Below, in pieces: positions 1 through 6,990 of a stretch of 22,638 nt of DNA. A program made the position numbers and the translations under genes. The stretch spans positions 1 to 22,638 of the forward strand of contig DAOPYE010000036.1 of NCBI GenBank assembly GCA_035352715.1, read 5' to 3'. Below the pieces are notes generated by a model that did not search any database, had not been told where the DNA came from, and was given only the letters and a program-made list of their open reading frames with translations. Position 1 is the stretch's first letter. Each line of letters opens with the position of its first letter. The stretch comes from DAOPYE01 sp035352715 (GTDB taxonomy: Bacteria > Acidobacteriota > Holophagae > Holophagales > Holophagaceae).

Positions 1-332
1 ATATCGATGGGCATAATACTATTATCAGTATAATTGCGCGCCATTTGAAATACATGCCCATCCTTTTCAAACATGTCTCCAGCTAGGCGTAACCCTTCCT
101 GTCTCGCAGCTATGGTGGAATTAGCATACCCATAGTTGCATCCACCTATTTTGGGTTCCCCGATTTTCTTGAAATCAAGATATTCATGTGAAATTTTCCA
201 ACGGCTGTTTAATGTAAAAGAATAAACAGCAAAACGTGGCGTGTAGACATAAGTCGTGTAGGTGCTTGATGGACTTGAACAGGAAACACCCACGAACAGA
301 ATGGTCAATAAAACCAGAAAATTACGCATCAT
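1..332 (-). CDS. Putative lipoprotein, 3' end beyond the left edge
   Basis: The frame read leftward from the ATG at 332 stays open to the window edge, giving 110 residues with no stop. It begins MMRNFLVLLTILFVGVSCSS: a short charged start, a hydrophobic stretch and a lipobox-like VGVS-C, so a type II signal peptide with lipidation at Cys18 is likely. The mature part starts with Ser/Thr-rich sequence and then shows alternating aromatic and polar residues with no motif I recognise. Its ATG overlaps the TGA of the upstream small gene (ATGA), so the two are probably translated together. The stretch is clearly lower in GC and uses more A/T-ending codons than the genes to the right, which may mean recent acquisition. 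Function unknown. Confidence 0.65.
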   Translation of the reverse strand, partial: MMRNFLVLLTILFVGVSCSSPSSTYTTYVYTPRFAVYSFTLNSRWKISHEYLDFKKIGEPKIGGCNYGYANSTIAARQEGLRLAGDMFEKDGHVFQMARNYTDNSIMPID

Positions 333-607
333 TGGCCTTCCTTTTGGAGCTTTTGACGCAATTGTTCCAAGGCTTGTGCCCTGGGGTCGGGTTGCGCAAC
401 CGGGGCAGACACTGGATTTTGAGATGAGGCGGTTGGAGCCTTGGGAAGAGAGGCTGTTCCCACCCGTTGCAGAAGCTGATTGAACTGTTCCTGCGTTCGG
501 TTGAAAGCAGGCAGATACAGATTGGGGACAATGGGACCAAGGTCCCGTCTGCCAGCGACGTGTCGTTGCTGTTTTCTTTTGCATTTCATGATCATTAATC
601 CATTCAT
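329..607 (-). CDS. Small hypothetical protein overlapping the lipoprotein gene
   Basis: This 92-residue frame (from the ATG at 607; further in-frame ATGs at 595, 589 and 658) ends with the TGA that overlaps the lipoprotein start. The last 70 or so residues look protein-like: a Gln-rich helix-forming segment, an Ala/Pro/Ser-rich linker and a charged helical tail ending KLQKEGQ. The first 20 residues are very basic and unconvincing, and no strong ribosome binding site precedes any start. The gene may therefore be the 3' part of something longer whose upstream portion has decayed or shifted frame. I do not recognise the family; codon use is less GC-rich than in the genes to the right. Confidence 0.4.
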   Translation of the reverse strand: MNGLMIMKCKRKQQRHVAGRRDLGPIVPNLYLPAFNRTQEQFNQLLQRVGTASLPKAPTASSQNPVSAPVAQPDPRAQALEQLRQKLQKEGQ

Positions 608-941
608 CACTGAATGCAAAACCTCCAAGCTCCGAATCCTTTCACACCCGGCGCTCATCGCACACGGCCAGGCTTCGGAAGCGGCTCAGCAAGGGCTGTT
701 CGGGTCATTGGAACCCAAAGGACTGCCCATGATTCACGGGGTCACGTTGGCCACGAGCACTAGAATCTGACACCGGTGGAAAGACGGGCCGGTCAAGGGG
801 ACGGGCACCATCACGGAATCCAGGATGAAAGCGTGGCCCACCGTGCCTCCAAGGGCGCCCAAGCTGGTGCTGATGGTGATGGTGAAGCGGCCATGGAAGG
901 TGAAGTTTGCAGCGACGCGCCCCAGCATCGAAACTAGAGGC
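608..941. other. Gap before pflA without a convincing intact gene
   Basis: About 330 bases between the small hypothetical gene and pflA. The part nearest the hypothetical gene (608-730) shows no coding signal. The part at 734-904 carries a coding-like frame on the minus strand, listed separately. No tRNA, clear terminator or transposon end was seen. A GAGG ribosome binding site for pflA sits at the right edge. Confidence 0.5.
734..904 (-). pseudogene. Possible 3' remnant of a lost gene
   Basis: Read on the minus strand this frame ends with a TGA at 734. It encodes a strongly beta-type pattern (FTFHGRFTITISTS, then hydrophobic runs, ending VANVTP). Most third codon positions are G or C, as in real genes of this genome. 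An open frame continues rightward to an ATG at 943, but that part overlaps the pflA start and loses the codon bias. The simplest reading is the last ~57 codons of a gene whose front part was removed when this boundary formed. It could also be chance in GC-rich DNA. No family recognised. Confidence 0.3.
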
Positions 942-1685
942 ATGACCGGAACGCCGACCCTGACGGGCTATGTCCACTCCTTCCAGGTGGGCAGCGCCGT
1001 GGACGGACCCGGGATCCGAGCCGTCGTCTTCCTGGCGGGCTGTCCCCTGCGCTGCCAGTACTGCCACAACCCCGATTCCTGGGATCGCCACCACGGGCAG
1101 GCGATGAGCTCTGTCGAACTCATGAAGCTGCTGAAGCGCTACGAGAAGCCGCTCAAGATGGGCAAGGGAGGCGTCACGCTCACCGGCGGCGAGCCGCTCA
1201 TGCAGCACAAGTTCGCGCGCTCCATCCTGCATCAGTGCAAGGCGCTGGCCCTGCACACGGCCCTGGACACCAGCGGTTATCTGGGCGCGAAGCTCAGCGA
1301 CCCGGATCTGCTGGATATCGATCTCATGCTGCTGGATCTCAAGGCGGGAGACCCGGATACCTGCCTGAGGGTCACCGGACACGAGCTTCAGCCCACGTTG
1401 GATTTCGCCAAGCGGCTATCCCGGCTGAACCGGCCCACCTGGGTTCGCTTCGTGCTGGTGCCGGGCCTGACCGATGCGCCCGATCACGTCGCCCGCGTCG
1501 CGGATCTTGCCGCGAGCATTCGATCCCTGGAACGCGTCGAGGTGTTGCCCTTCCACCAGATGGGCCGCGACAAATGGCAGCGCCTGGGCCTGGACTACGC
1601 GCTGGCCGACGTGAACCCCCCGGATCCCGAAACCCTTGCCCGCACCCGAGCGATCTTTGAAGCGCGCGGACTGGCGGTGTATTGA
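942..1685 (+). CDS. pflA: Pyruvate formate-lyase activating enzyme (radical SAM)
   Basis: A 247-residue radical SAM protein, the same size as E. coli PflA. It carries the [4Fe-4S]-binding CxxxCxxC at Cys34, Cys38 and Cys41 within GCPLRCQYCHNPDSW, and the GGEP SAM-binding motif in TLTGGEPL. The enzyme cleaves S-adenosylmethionine to place a glycyl radical on pyruvate formate-lyase in the cytoplasm. The extra ferredoxin-like insert found in many other glycyl-radical activases is absent, favouring the PFL type. The frame is open back to an ATG at 825, but the ATG at 942 fits the family N-terminus and has GAGG just upstream. No pflB partner lies in this window; the kinase gene converges on it with a 10-base gap. 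A different glycyl-radical substrate cannot be excluded. Confidence 0.9.
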   Translation: MTGTPTLTGYVHSFQVGSAVDGPGIRAVVFLAGCPLRCQYCHNPDSWDRHHGQAMSSVELMKLLKRYEKPLKMGKGGVTLTGGEPLMQHKFARSILHQCKALALHTALDTSGYLGAKLSDPDLLDIDLMLLDLKAGDPDTCLRVTGHELQPTLDFAKRLSRLNRPTWVRFVLVPGLTDAPDHVARVADLAASIRSLERVEVLPFHQMGRDKWQRLGLDYALADVNPPDPETLARTRAIFEARGLAVY

Positions 1686-1695
1686 GCGCCGGATC

Positions 1696-2934
1696 CTAGT
1701 GCCGCCGGACGGCGTCGTAGATCCACCAGAACAGGTTGCCGCCGATGAGGATCAGGATGATCCACTTCACGAGCGTCTTGGGTTCCAGCCCTAATCCGGA
1801 TTTGCGCGGCTCCTGGTAGGGCTCCCAGCCCTGGGGGCTGTGGGAGGTGCTGCGAACATCCTCGCTCAATTCAATCTTCGGACCGGGGTTCTGCGCCAGC
1901 ATGGGCCTGGGCCCCGTCGCGCGTCCGGCCGTGGCCTTGCCAGCGGAGGTACCGGCGGACGTGGCGCGGCCGATCCCGGGCCGACTGCCCACCCCCGAAA
2001 GGGTGTTGGGCATGATGCCGGGCATCGTCTCGCCCGCCATCCGGGGCCTTGATCGGCGCACGGGAACGATATCGCCGGGATGATCGTCGTGCCGGAACAG
2101 ATCTTCGATGCGCGCGTGGGACGCGTCATCCAGCGGGAACGCATCGACGAGCGCGGTGATGAACTCCATCAGGGTTTCAAAGCGATCATCGGGATCCAGC
2201 GCCAGGGCCTTGCGGAACACGTTGCCCACGGGCCCCGACATGCCCTGCGGGATCACGGGGGGCTCCTGGAGCACATGGGTGATGACGGCGGCGACGTTGT
2301 TGCCGGGGTGGGGCAACTGGCCCGTCAGCACTTCGAAAGCGGTGACGGCAAAAGCAAAGCGATCCGAACTGGGCGTCGGCTCTCCGCCCTTCAGCAGTTC
2401 GGGGGCGCTGTACGCGGGCGAACCAAGGAACTCCCCGGCGCTCGTCAGGCGCGGCGCCATGGTCTTGGCGATGCCGAAATCCATCAGCTTCACGCGGCCA
2501 TCCTCGCCGACCAGAACATTATCGGGCTTCACGTCGCGATGGATGATCGCGTGGCGGTGCGCGGCGCGCAGGGCCCGCATGGTCTGGATCAGCACGCTGA
2601 AGCTGGATTCCGCATCCAGGCTGCCATCGCGAATGAGCTTGCCCAGGCTGTTGCCCTCGACGAACTCCATGGCCAGGAATGGGCCCAGGCCGGGCTCTTC
2701 GCCCACGTCAAAGATGGTGACGATGTTGGGATGGTTCAGCTGCGCGGAGATCTCCGCCTCGCGTTGGAAGCGCTCCAGGGCGAGATCCCGCTCTTCGCCC
2801 GTGGCGCGAACCACCTTCACGGCCAGACGCCGCTTCAGGATGGGATCCTCGGCCAGATACACGACGCCCATGGCCCCTTGGCCGATGAGCCGCTGCACGA
2901 GATATCGCCCGATGTGGGTAGGGTGGTTGGCCAT
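1696..2934 (-). CDS. Membrane-anchored Hanks-type serine/threonine protein kinase
   Basis: A 412-residue eukaryotic-like kinase. Visible landmarks are the glycine loop GQGAMGVVY (18-26), the ATP-binding Lys40 in AVKVV, Glu59 of helix C, the catalytic HRDVKPDN loop (from His132), DFG, and an APE segment read as SAPEL. All key residues are present, so it should be active. After the kinase domain (to about residue 270) comes a Pro/Gly/Ala-rich linker and one C-terminal transmembrane helix (TLVKWIILILIGG) with only a few residues beyond it, so there is no extracellular sensor domain. I prefer the ATG at 2934: an AGGA lies about 10 bases upstream, and a TATCAT -10-like box (2962-2957) overlaps the alternative ATG at 2958. 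The frame itself is open to 3048. It is divergent from the EF-P-like gene. Substrate unknown. Confidence 0.85.
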   Translation of the reverse strand: MANHPTHIGRYLVQRLIGQGAMGVVYLAEDPILKRRLAVKVVRATGEERDLALERFQREAEISAQLNHPNIVTIFDVGEEPGLGPFLAMEFVEGNSLGKLIRDGSLDAESSFSVLIQTMRALRAAHRHAIIHRDVKPDNVLVGEDGRVKLMDFGIAKTMAPRLTSAGEFLGSPAYSAPELLKGGEPTPSSDRFAFAVTAFEVLTGQLPHPGNNVAAVITHVLQEPPVIPQGMSGPVGNVFRKALALDPDDRFETLMEFITALVDAFPLDDASHARIEDLFRHDDHPGDIVPVRRSRPRMAGETMPGIMPNTLSGVGSRPGIGRATSAGTSAGKATAGRATGPRPMLAQNPGPKIELSEDVRSTSHSPQGWEPYQEPRKSGLGLEPKTLVKWIILILIGGNLFWWIYDAVRRH

Positions 2935-3003
2935 GAATACTGAATCCTGAGTTCCCATGATAGCCGTGATCAAGAGCTTTTCGTCCAAGCGGCGCTCCCC
3001 GGA

Positions 3004-3009
3004 TAGAAT
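3004..3009 (+). promoter_or_regulatory. Possible -10 box for the efpL-rsgA-acyltransferase unit
   Basis: TAGAAT matches the sigma-70 -10 consensus at five of six positions and lies 62 bases before the EF-P-like start codon. No good -35 is visible at the usual spacing, so an activator or another sigma factor may be involved. A GAGG ribosome binding site ends six bases before the ATG. Confidence 0.35.
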
Positions 3010-3071
3010 CGGAGTTTCCGGTTCCCGGACACGTCCAGGGGAACGCAACGACCTATTGCCGCGAGGATTCC

Positions 3072-3647
3072 ATGGCCGCGCTGATTGAAGCGATCAATAT
3101 CAAGCGAAAAATGTTCTTTGAGCTCGAGGACACCCCCTATCACTGCCTGGATGTGGAGATCTCCACCCCCACGGCCCGCGGCGGGCAGACCCTGGTGCGC
3201 CTCAAGATGCGCAACCTCATCACCCGCGCCGTCTTCGACAAGACCTTCAAGGCCAGCGACAAGTTCAAGGAGCCCGATCTGGTGATGGCCCCCGCCTCGT
3301 ACCTGTACAGCGATGGCGACGGCTCCCACTTCATGGATCAGGAGACCTACGAGACCCTGACCCTGAATGACGAGATGCTGGGCGACGCTCTGGACTACCT
3401 GACCGAAGGCCTGATCATCCAGATCCAGAAATTCAACGACAATCCCATCGGGCTGCAGTTGCCCCAGCACGTGGAGCTGGCCGTCACGTACACCGAACCC
3501 GGCAGCCGCGGTGATACGGCCTCGGGCAATGTCACCAAGCCCGCCAAGCTGGAGACCGGCATTGAGATCAAGGTGCCCCTCTTCATCAAGGAGGGCGAAA
3601 AGGTGAAGGTGAGCACCGAGACCGGGGAATTCGCGGGACGGGCATGA
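3072..3647 (+). CDS. efpL: Elongation factor P family protein, EfpL/YeiP-like
   Basis: At 191 residues this is the length of EF-P, with the three-domain tRNA-mimic fold expected: KOW-like N-terminus, OB domain with VFMDQETYE-like sequence (here HFMDQETYETL), and C-terminal OB domain ending in GRA. EF-P factors bind between the P and E sites and rescue ribosomes stalled on polyproline. The tip loop here reads STPTARGGQT (31-40) instead of the canonical PGKGQ, so the modified Lys is absent. From memory, SPTARG at this place and a GRA-type ending are features of E. coli YeiP (EfpL), which uses an unmodified Arg; Arg36 would be the counterpart. A canonical efp may exist elsewhere. Its stop overlaps the rsgA start (ATGA). 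Confidence 0.8.
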   Translation: MAALIEAINIKRKMFFELEDTPYHCLDVEISTPTARGGQTLVRLKMRNLITRAVFDKTFKASDKFKEPDLVMAPASYLYSDGDGSHFMDQETYETLTLNDEMLGDALDYLTEGLIIQIQKFNDNPIGLQLPQHVELAVTYTEPGSRGDTASGNVTKPAKLETGIEIKVPLFIKEGEKVKVSTETGEFAGRA

Positions 3648-4735
3648 ACCGACGCTATCGCCTGGGGCAGAGTCGGGAGGCCGAGGATCTCGACCGTCCT
3701 GACGCGTATGCCCGGGAAGGTCGCGCCCAGAGCAAGCGCCGCCAGCAAAGCGCCGAGCGCCTGTTGACGGACGTGGAAACCCACGATTCGGAAACCATGC
3801 TGCGCCTGCCGGACCCATCGCCCTGGATGCATTTCGAGGAAGCAACGCTCATCCAGCGCCACAGCCAGTGGGTGGATCTGGAGACCTCTGATCGCGGGTG
3901 GCTGCGCGCGACGCTCTCGGGCAAGCTCAAGGGCGTGAAACTGGTGGTCGGGGACCGCGTGCGGTACTCGCCAGTGCCTGTCGAATCCGTCGATGTGAAC
4001 CTGCCGCAGGCGCAGGTGGTGGCCATCATGCCCCGCCGGACGCTGCTCAAGCGCGGCGGCATCGACGACCGCGAACCCTGGCAGCTCATGGCCGCCAACG
4101 CCGACGAGCTGTGGCTTTGCGCCGCCGTCGTGGATCCGCCTCTGCGTCCAGGCCTGCTGGAGCGCGGCCAGCTGCTCGCGCTCGCCGCCGGTATGACCTT
4201 CCGCGTGATCGTCACCAAGCGCGACCGCGCCAGCGCCAAGGACACGCTCCCGGAGCTGGATCCCTTGCGCGAGCTGGGCGTCAATATCCTGGAGACCAGC
4301 TCGAAGCAGGGCCAGGGGCTTGAAGAGCTACGTTCCCTGCTCTGCCACCGTTCCGTGGTGCTGGCGGGCCACAGTGGCGTGGGCAAGAGCACGCTCATCA
4401 ACGCGTTGATTCCAGACGCGCAGCTTCGCATCGGCGAGATCAGCCGGTACGGAACGGGACGCCAGACCACCACCTCGGCCCTGTGGCTGCCCGCTCCCGG
4501 CGACGGAACGATCATCGACACGCCAGGGATCCGAAACCTCAGTGTGCGCGGCCTGGATCGGGAGCTTCTCGGCATCGTCTTCCCTGAGTTCCCTGCGGAC
4601 TGGATCGAAGATCCCTCCGGCTTCGATCCCGAGGACGAGGATCTGGACCTGCCCTACCCTGAGCGGCTGCAAAGCCTTCAGCGCCTCTGGCTGGAGATGG
4701 AAGAGCGCAACCCCAACCAGAACGTGCACCGGTAG
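3644..4735 (+). CDS. rsgA: Ribosome small-subunit assembly GTPase RsgA, lacking the zinc knuckle
   Basis: A circularly permuted GTPase of 363 residues. G4 (VTKRD, about 190-194) precedes G1 (GHSGVGKST, 242-250), the TGRQTTT switch and G3 (DTPGIR, 292-297). An OB-type domain lies ahead at about 65-130. RsgA acts late in 30S maturation. Two departures: about 65 charged N-terminal residues before the OB domain, and no C-x(4-7)-C-x-H-x5-C zinc site after G3. Where family members have it, this protein reads VFPEFPADWIEDPSGF followed by an acidic stretch, then rejoins the usual C-terminal helix. The start overlaps the preceding stop by four bases, so the gene is translationally coupled to the EF-P-like gene. 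Confidence 0.92.
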   Translation: MNRRYRLGQSREAEDLDRPDAYAREGRAQSKRRQQSAERLLTDVETHDSETMLRLPDPSPWMHFEEATLIQRHSQWVDLETSDRGWLRATLSGKLKGVKLVVGDRVRYSPVPVESVDVNLPQAQVVAIMPRRTLLKRGGIDDREPWQLMAANADELWLCAAVVDPPLRPGLLERGQLLALAAGMTFRVIVTKRDRASAKDTLPELDPLRELGVNILETSSKQGQGLEELRSLLCHRSVVLAGHSGVGKSTLINALIPDAQLRIGEISRYGTGRQTTTSALWLPAPGDGTIIDTPGIRNLSVRGLDRELLGIVFPEFPADWIEDPSGFDPEDEDLDLPYPERLQSLQRLWLEMEERNPNQNVHR

Positions 4736-4739
4736 TCCC

Positions 4740-5696
4740 ATGCAGGACCGGATGCAAAGCAATTCCCGAATCCTGGGCGCCCTCTACGGTGCCGTGTTCG
4801 ACACGTTGTTCCCCGTCTTCCTGCACGCCGCCCGGCGCTTCCAGCGCCGCGAGCGGGCCTTCGCCATCGCGAATGCGGTGATGTCGACCTTCCTGGCGCT
4901 ACGCCCCAAATACCTGGACGCCGTGAAGAGCAACGTGGCCCAGGTGATGGGCCTGCAACCGACCCATCCGCAGGTGGAGCGAACGGCTCGCCAGCTCGTG
5001 CGCAATCACGCCTATGCCTGGGTGGATTTCTTCTATTTCGGCCAACGCCCGGCGGAAGACGCGATCGCCCATTTCGAGACCCTGACGGGCGCCGAGCATC
5101 TGGATCGCCTGATCTCGGAAGGACGCCCGGCGATTCTGCTCACGGCGCACGCGGGCAACTACGAACTGGGCGGCCTGCTGCTGCGGTTCAAGGGCCTGAA
5201 GATGCACATGGTCTACAAGCCCGATCGCTTCGAGGCCGTGGAGCGCCTGCGCACGCAGATCCGGGAGCAGGGCGGCGTCATCGGCGTTCCCGTGGATGGC
5301 GTGGGATTCTCCACCCTGCCGCTGCTCAAGCTGCTGCGTGAGGACAAGGTCGTGGGCATGCAGGGGGATCGCGACTTCAGCCTCCACGGCCTGCCCATCC
5401 CCTTCTTCGGCCGCGAGGTGCATTTCCCCCGCGGTCCCTGGGAACTGGCGGCGATGACCGGAGCGCCCGTCATTGCGACGTTCTTCTTCATGGACGAGGA
5501 ACACCGGTTCCATGCGCGGTTCTTCGAACCCCAGTACATCTCCGGCGCGCGCGGCGAACGCCAGGCCGCCATCGAGGCGGGCATGCGCCGCTACGTGGCT
5601 GAACTCGAAGCGCTGGTACGCCAGTACCCGGATCAGTGGTACTGCTTCTACCCCTTCTGGGACGATCCCCTTCGGAAGGCCGACATCACGCCTTGA
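4740..5696 (+). CDS. Lipid A-type lysophospholipid acyltransferase (LpxL/HtrB family)
   Basis: A 318-residue member of the LpxL/HtrB acyltransferase family, near the family's usual ~300. The catalytic HX4E motif is HAGNYE (His137-Glu142), followed by QGDRD and the C-terminal PDQWYCFYPFW that matches the family's PEQWYW block. These inner-membrane enzymes add a secondary acyl chain to lipid A or a related lipid. A mildly hydrophobic N-terminal segment (about 11-30) could be the membrane anchor. The ATG at 4740 lies four bases after the rsgA stop, although the frame is open further upstream. The 3' end overlaps the convergent RES toxin gene by 11 bases. Which lipid it acylates cannot be read from sequence. 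Confidence 0.85.
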   Translation: MQDRMQSNSRILGALYGAVFDTLFPVFLHAARRFQRRERAFAIANAVMSTFLALRPKYLDAVKSNVAQVMGLQPTHPQVERTARQLVRNHAYAWVDFFYFGQRPAEDAIAHFETLTGAEHLDRLISEGRPAILLTAHAGNYELGGLLLRFKGLKMHMVYKPDRFEAVERLRTQIREQGGVIGVPVDGVGFSTLPLLKLLREDKVVGMQGDRDFSLHGLPIPFFGREVHFPRGPWELAAMTGAPVIATFFFMDEEHRFHARFFEPQYISGARGERQAAIEAGMRRYVAELEALVRQYPDQWYCFYPFWDDPLRKADITP

Positions 5697-6345
5697 TGCC
5701 ATCCGGGCCGTACAGCACCGCGCCATCCCACGCAAACTGAATGGGCCGCATGTGGCGGCAGTTGGCAAAGGCGTTGGGGCGGAACCCCGCCACGCAATGC
5801 CCACCCCGATTGCGGACGCTGTCGTAGACGATGCCATCGGCGCCCTTGGCGCGGAGATCGGCCCCGAACGACTGGGAAACCCCGTAGTGATCCGGATCGT
5901 AGAGGGCTGCGTGGGCGGCGTCGCCATCGCGGATGTCCTCCAACTCGGCGCTCAGCGTGAGTCCCAACACCTGATGATCCAAGGTCTCGCGGGGATTGCC
6001 AGAATCCCGCAGGAAGCGCGCCCGATGAAAGGCCACCTCCACCAGGGCCGTGCGCTCATCCAGCCCCGCATACAGCACACCGAAATCGCCCGAGCTAAAG
6101 CGGGTCGGGGAAAGATAGGCGTAGGAAGCCATGATGAACGTGCTGCCGGATCCCAAGGCCCGCTGCGCTTTCGGGATCAGGCCCAGGTTCCCCAGAACGC
6201 CACGCACGGGTTCGCTCCAGAGCTGCTCGATCTCCGCCACGGCTTCCCATTCGCCGAAGTCCGCGATGCCCTGAAAGAGATCCTGGCTGGGGGCACGGCT
6301 GGGGATGACGCGCCAGCAGGGCTGTTGGCGGAAGACCGCCTTCAC
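5686..6345 (-). CDS. RES-domain toxin (predicted NAD-degrading)
   Basis: A 219-residue RES-family protein. The Arg, Glu and Ser that name the family are visible at Arg82 (SPTRFSSGDFGVLYAG), Glu103 (TALVEVAFH) and Ser176 (VYDSVRNRGG). Known RES toxins of type II modules deplete NAD+ and stop growth unless bound by their partner. Here the upstream gene is the matching Xre/MbcA/ParS-type antitoxin, and the toxin ATG overlaps its TGA (ATGA), which fits coupled antitoxin-first production. All three key residues are present, so the toxin is probably active. Its 3' end overlaps the convergent acyltransferase gene. Confidence 0.88.
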   Translation of the reverse strand: MKAVFRQQPCWRVIPSRAPSQDLFQGIADFGEWEAVAEIEQLWSEPVRGVLGNLGLIPKAQRALGSGSTFIMASYAYLSPTRFSSGDFGVLYAGLDERTALVEVAFHRARFLRDSGNPRETLDHQVLGLTLSAELEDIRDGDAAHAALYDPDHYGVSQSFGADLRAKGADGIVYDSVRNRGGHCVAGFRPNAFANCRHMRPIQFAWDGAVLYGPDGIKA

Positions 6346-6773
6346 GCCCAGCCTCCCCGCTGGGCATCCAGGAACTGACGCACGCGCCGCAAACCCTCGA
6401 TGCCCCCCTGCACCATGAGCAGCAGGGGTGGATGTCCCTGGAAGAGGGCGTTTTGGTTGGGTCGCGTCACCCAGGTGTTCGCGCTGGTGGGCAGCAGGAT
6501 CTGAAGGCTTTTGTGGATGCCCAGCAGATGGGAGATGCGCTCAAGCTGATCCAGCCCCAACTGGGCGTCCTGGTCCCGCTTCCAGCGATGGAGCGTGGAT
6601 TTCCCGATGCCCCCGAGCAGCAGACGCTGGGCCTCGATCGGCAGTTCCCACGCCTTCGCCAGATTGAAGAACGCCCGGATGCCGGGCCCCGACAAGCGCT
6701 CCAGATCCGGACCAGCCCCAAGCTGGCCGGGGTGGACCAGCGCGGAGAATTCCAATGCCGGGACGGCTCCCAT
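6342..6773 (-). CDS. Xre/MbcA/ParS-type antitoxin
   Basis: A 143-residue partner of the RES toxin. The central part (about 35-85) resembles the Xre-like helical domain (GIGKSTLHRWKRDQDAQL, then LERISHLLGIHKSL). The C-terminal part shows the toxin-binding (DUF2384-type) pattern: WVTRPNQNALFQGHPPLLLM followed by GGIEGLRRVRQFLDAQ. Such antitoxins block the NAD site of the RES toxin and repress their own promoter. GAGGTG lies four bases ahead of the ATG at 6773. A sigma-70-like promoter and a candidate operator lie directly upstream. Confidence 0.85.
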   Translation of the reverse strand: MGAVPALEFSALVHPGQLGAGPDLERLSGPGIRAFFNLAKAWELPIEAQRLLLGGIGKSTLHRWKRDQDAQLGLDQLERISHLLGIHKSLQILLPTSANTWVTRPNQNALFQGHPPLLLMVQGGIEGLRRVRQFLDAQRGGWA

Positions 6774-6790
6774 TCAACACCTCAGCGTCA

Positions 6791-6818
6791 AATATGAGCC
6801 GAGCGATCCATGTGTCAA
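6791..6818 (-). promoter_or_regulatory. Promoter of the RES/Xre module
   Basis: On the minus strand there is a perfect -35 TTGACA (6818-6813), a 16-base spacer and CATATT (6796-6791) as the -10, four of six matches. Transcription should begin near 6784, only about 11 bases before the antitoxin ATG, with the ribosome binding site at the very start of the message. Confidence 0.6.
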
Positions 6819-6820
6819 GT

Positions 6821-6844
6821 GGGATACTTTATCAAAAAAGTCCC
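6821..6844. promoter_or_regulatory. Imperfect palindrome upstream of the antitoxin promoter, candidate operator
   Basis: The arms GGGA(TA)CTTT and AAAGTCCC are complementary apart from a two-base bulge, separated by six A/T-rich bases. The element ends just upstream of the -35 box, where an autorepressing Xre antitoxin could bind. This is inference from position and symmetry. Confidence 0.4.
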
Positions 6845-6868
6845 ATTCAACATATCATCAGCACCCCC

Positions 6869-6912
6869 ATATAAACCAAATCGGCGCCCCCAAAGACAAT
6901 GGGTGCGCCGAT
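6869..6912 (-). terminator. Rho-independent terminator after glutamate dehydrogenase
   Basis: TCGGCGC (6881-6887) pairs with GCGCCGA (6905-6911). The stem extends by CCC/GGG after one mismatch and closes a nine-base loop. On the minus strand it is followed by the T-rich TTTGGTTTATAT (6880-6869). It lies about 80 bases after the gdh stop and separates gdh from the toxin-antitoxin module. Confidence 0.7.
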
Positions 6913-6990
6913 CAGGATGCTGGCTTCCAGATCAGCCAGCCGTTTCCATTGGATACACGTGCGTGCTGCTGACCTTCCAGGACGTTTGGA

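Larger units (their letters stand above)
6768..6852. repeat. Exact 12-bp direct repeat around the antitoxin start
   Basis: TCCCATTCAACA occurs at 6768-6779, spanning the antitoxin start codon, and again at 6841-6852 beyond the -35 box, 73 bases apart (about seven helical turns). The two copies flank the promoter. Confidence 0.6.

Noticed and set aside
825..941. N-terminal extension of pflA from the ATG at 825
   Set aside because: It adds 39 residues absent from the family, while the ATG at 942 has a ribosome binding site and fits the known N-terminus.
2080..2950. Two long plus-strand frames opposite the kinase
   Set aside because: Antisense to clear kinase motifs; no coding features of their own.
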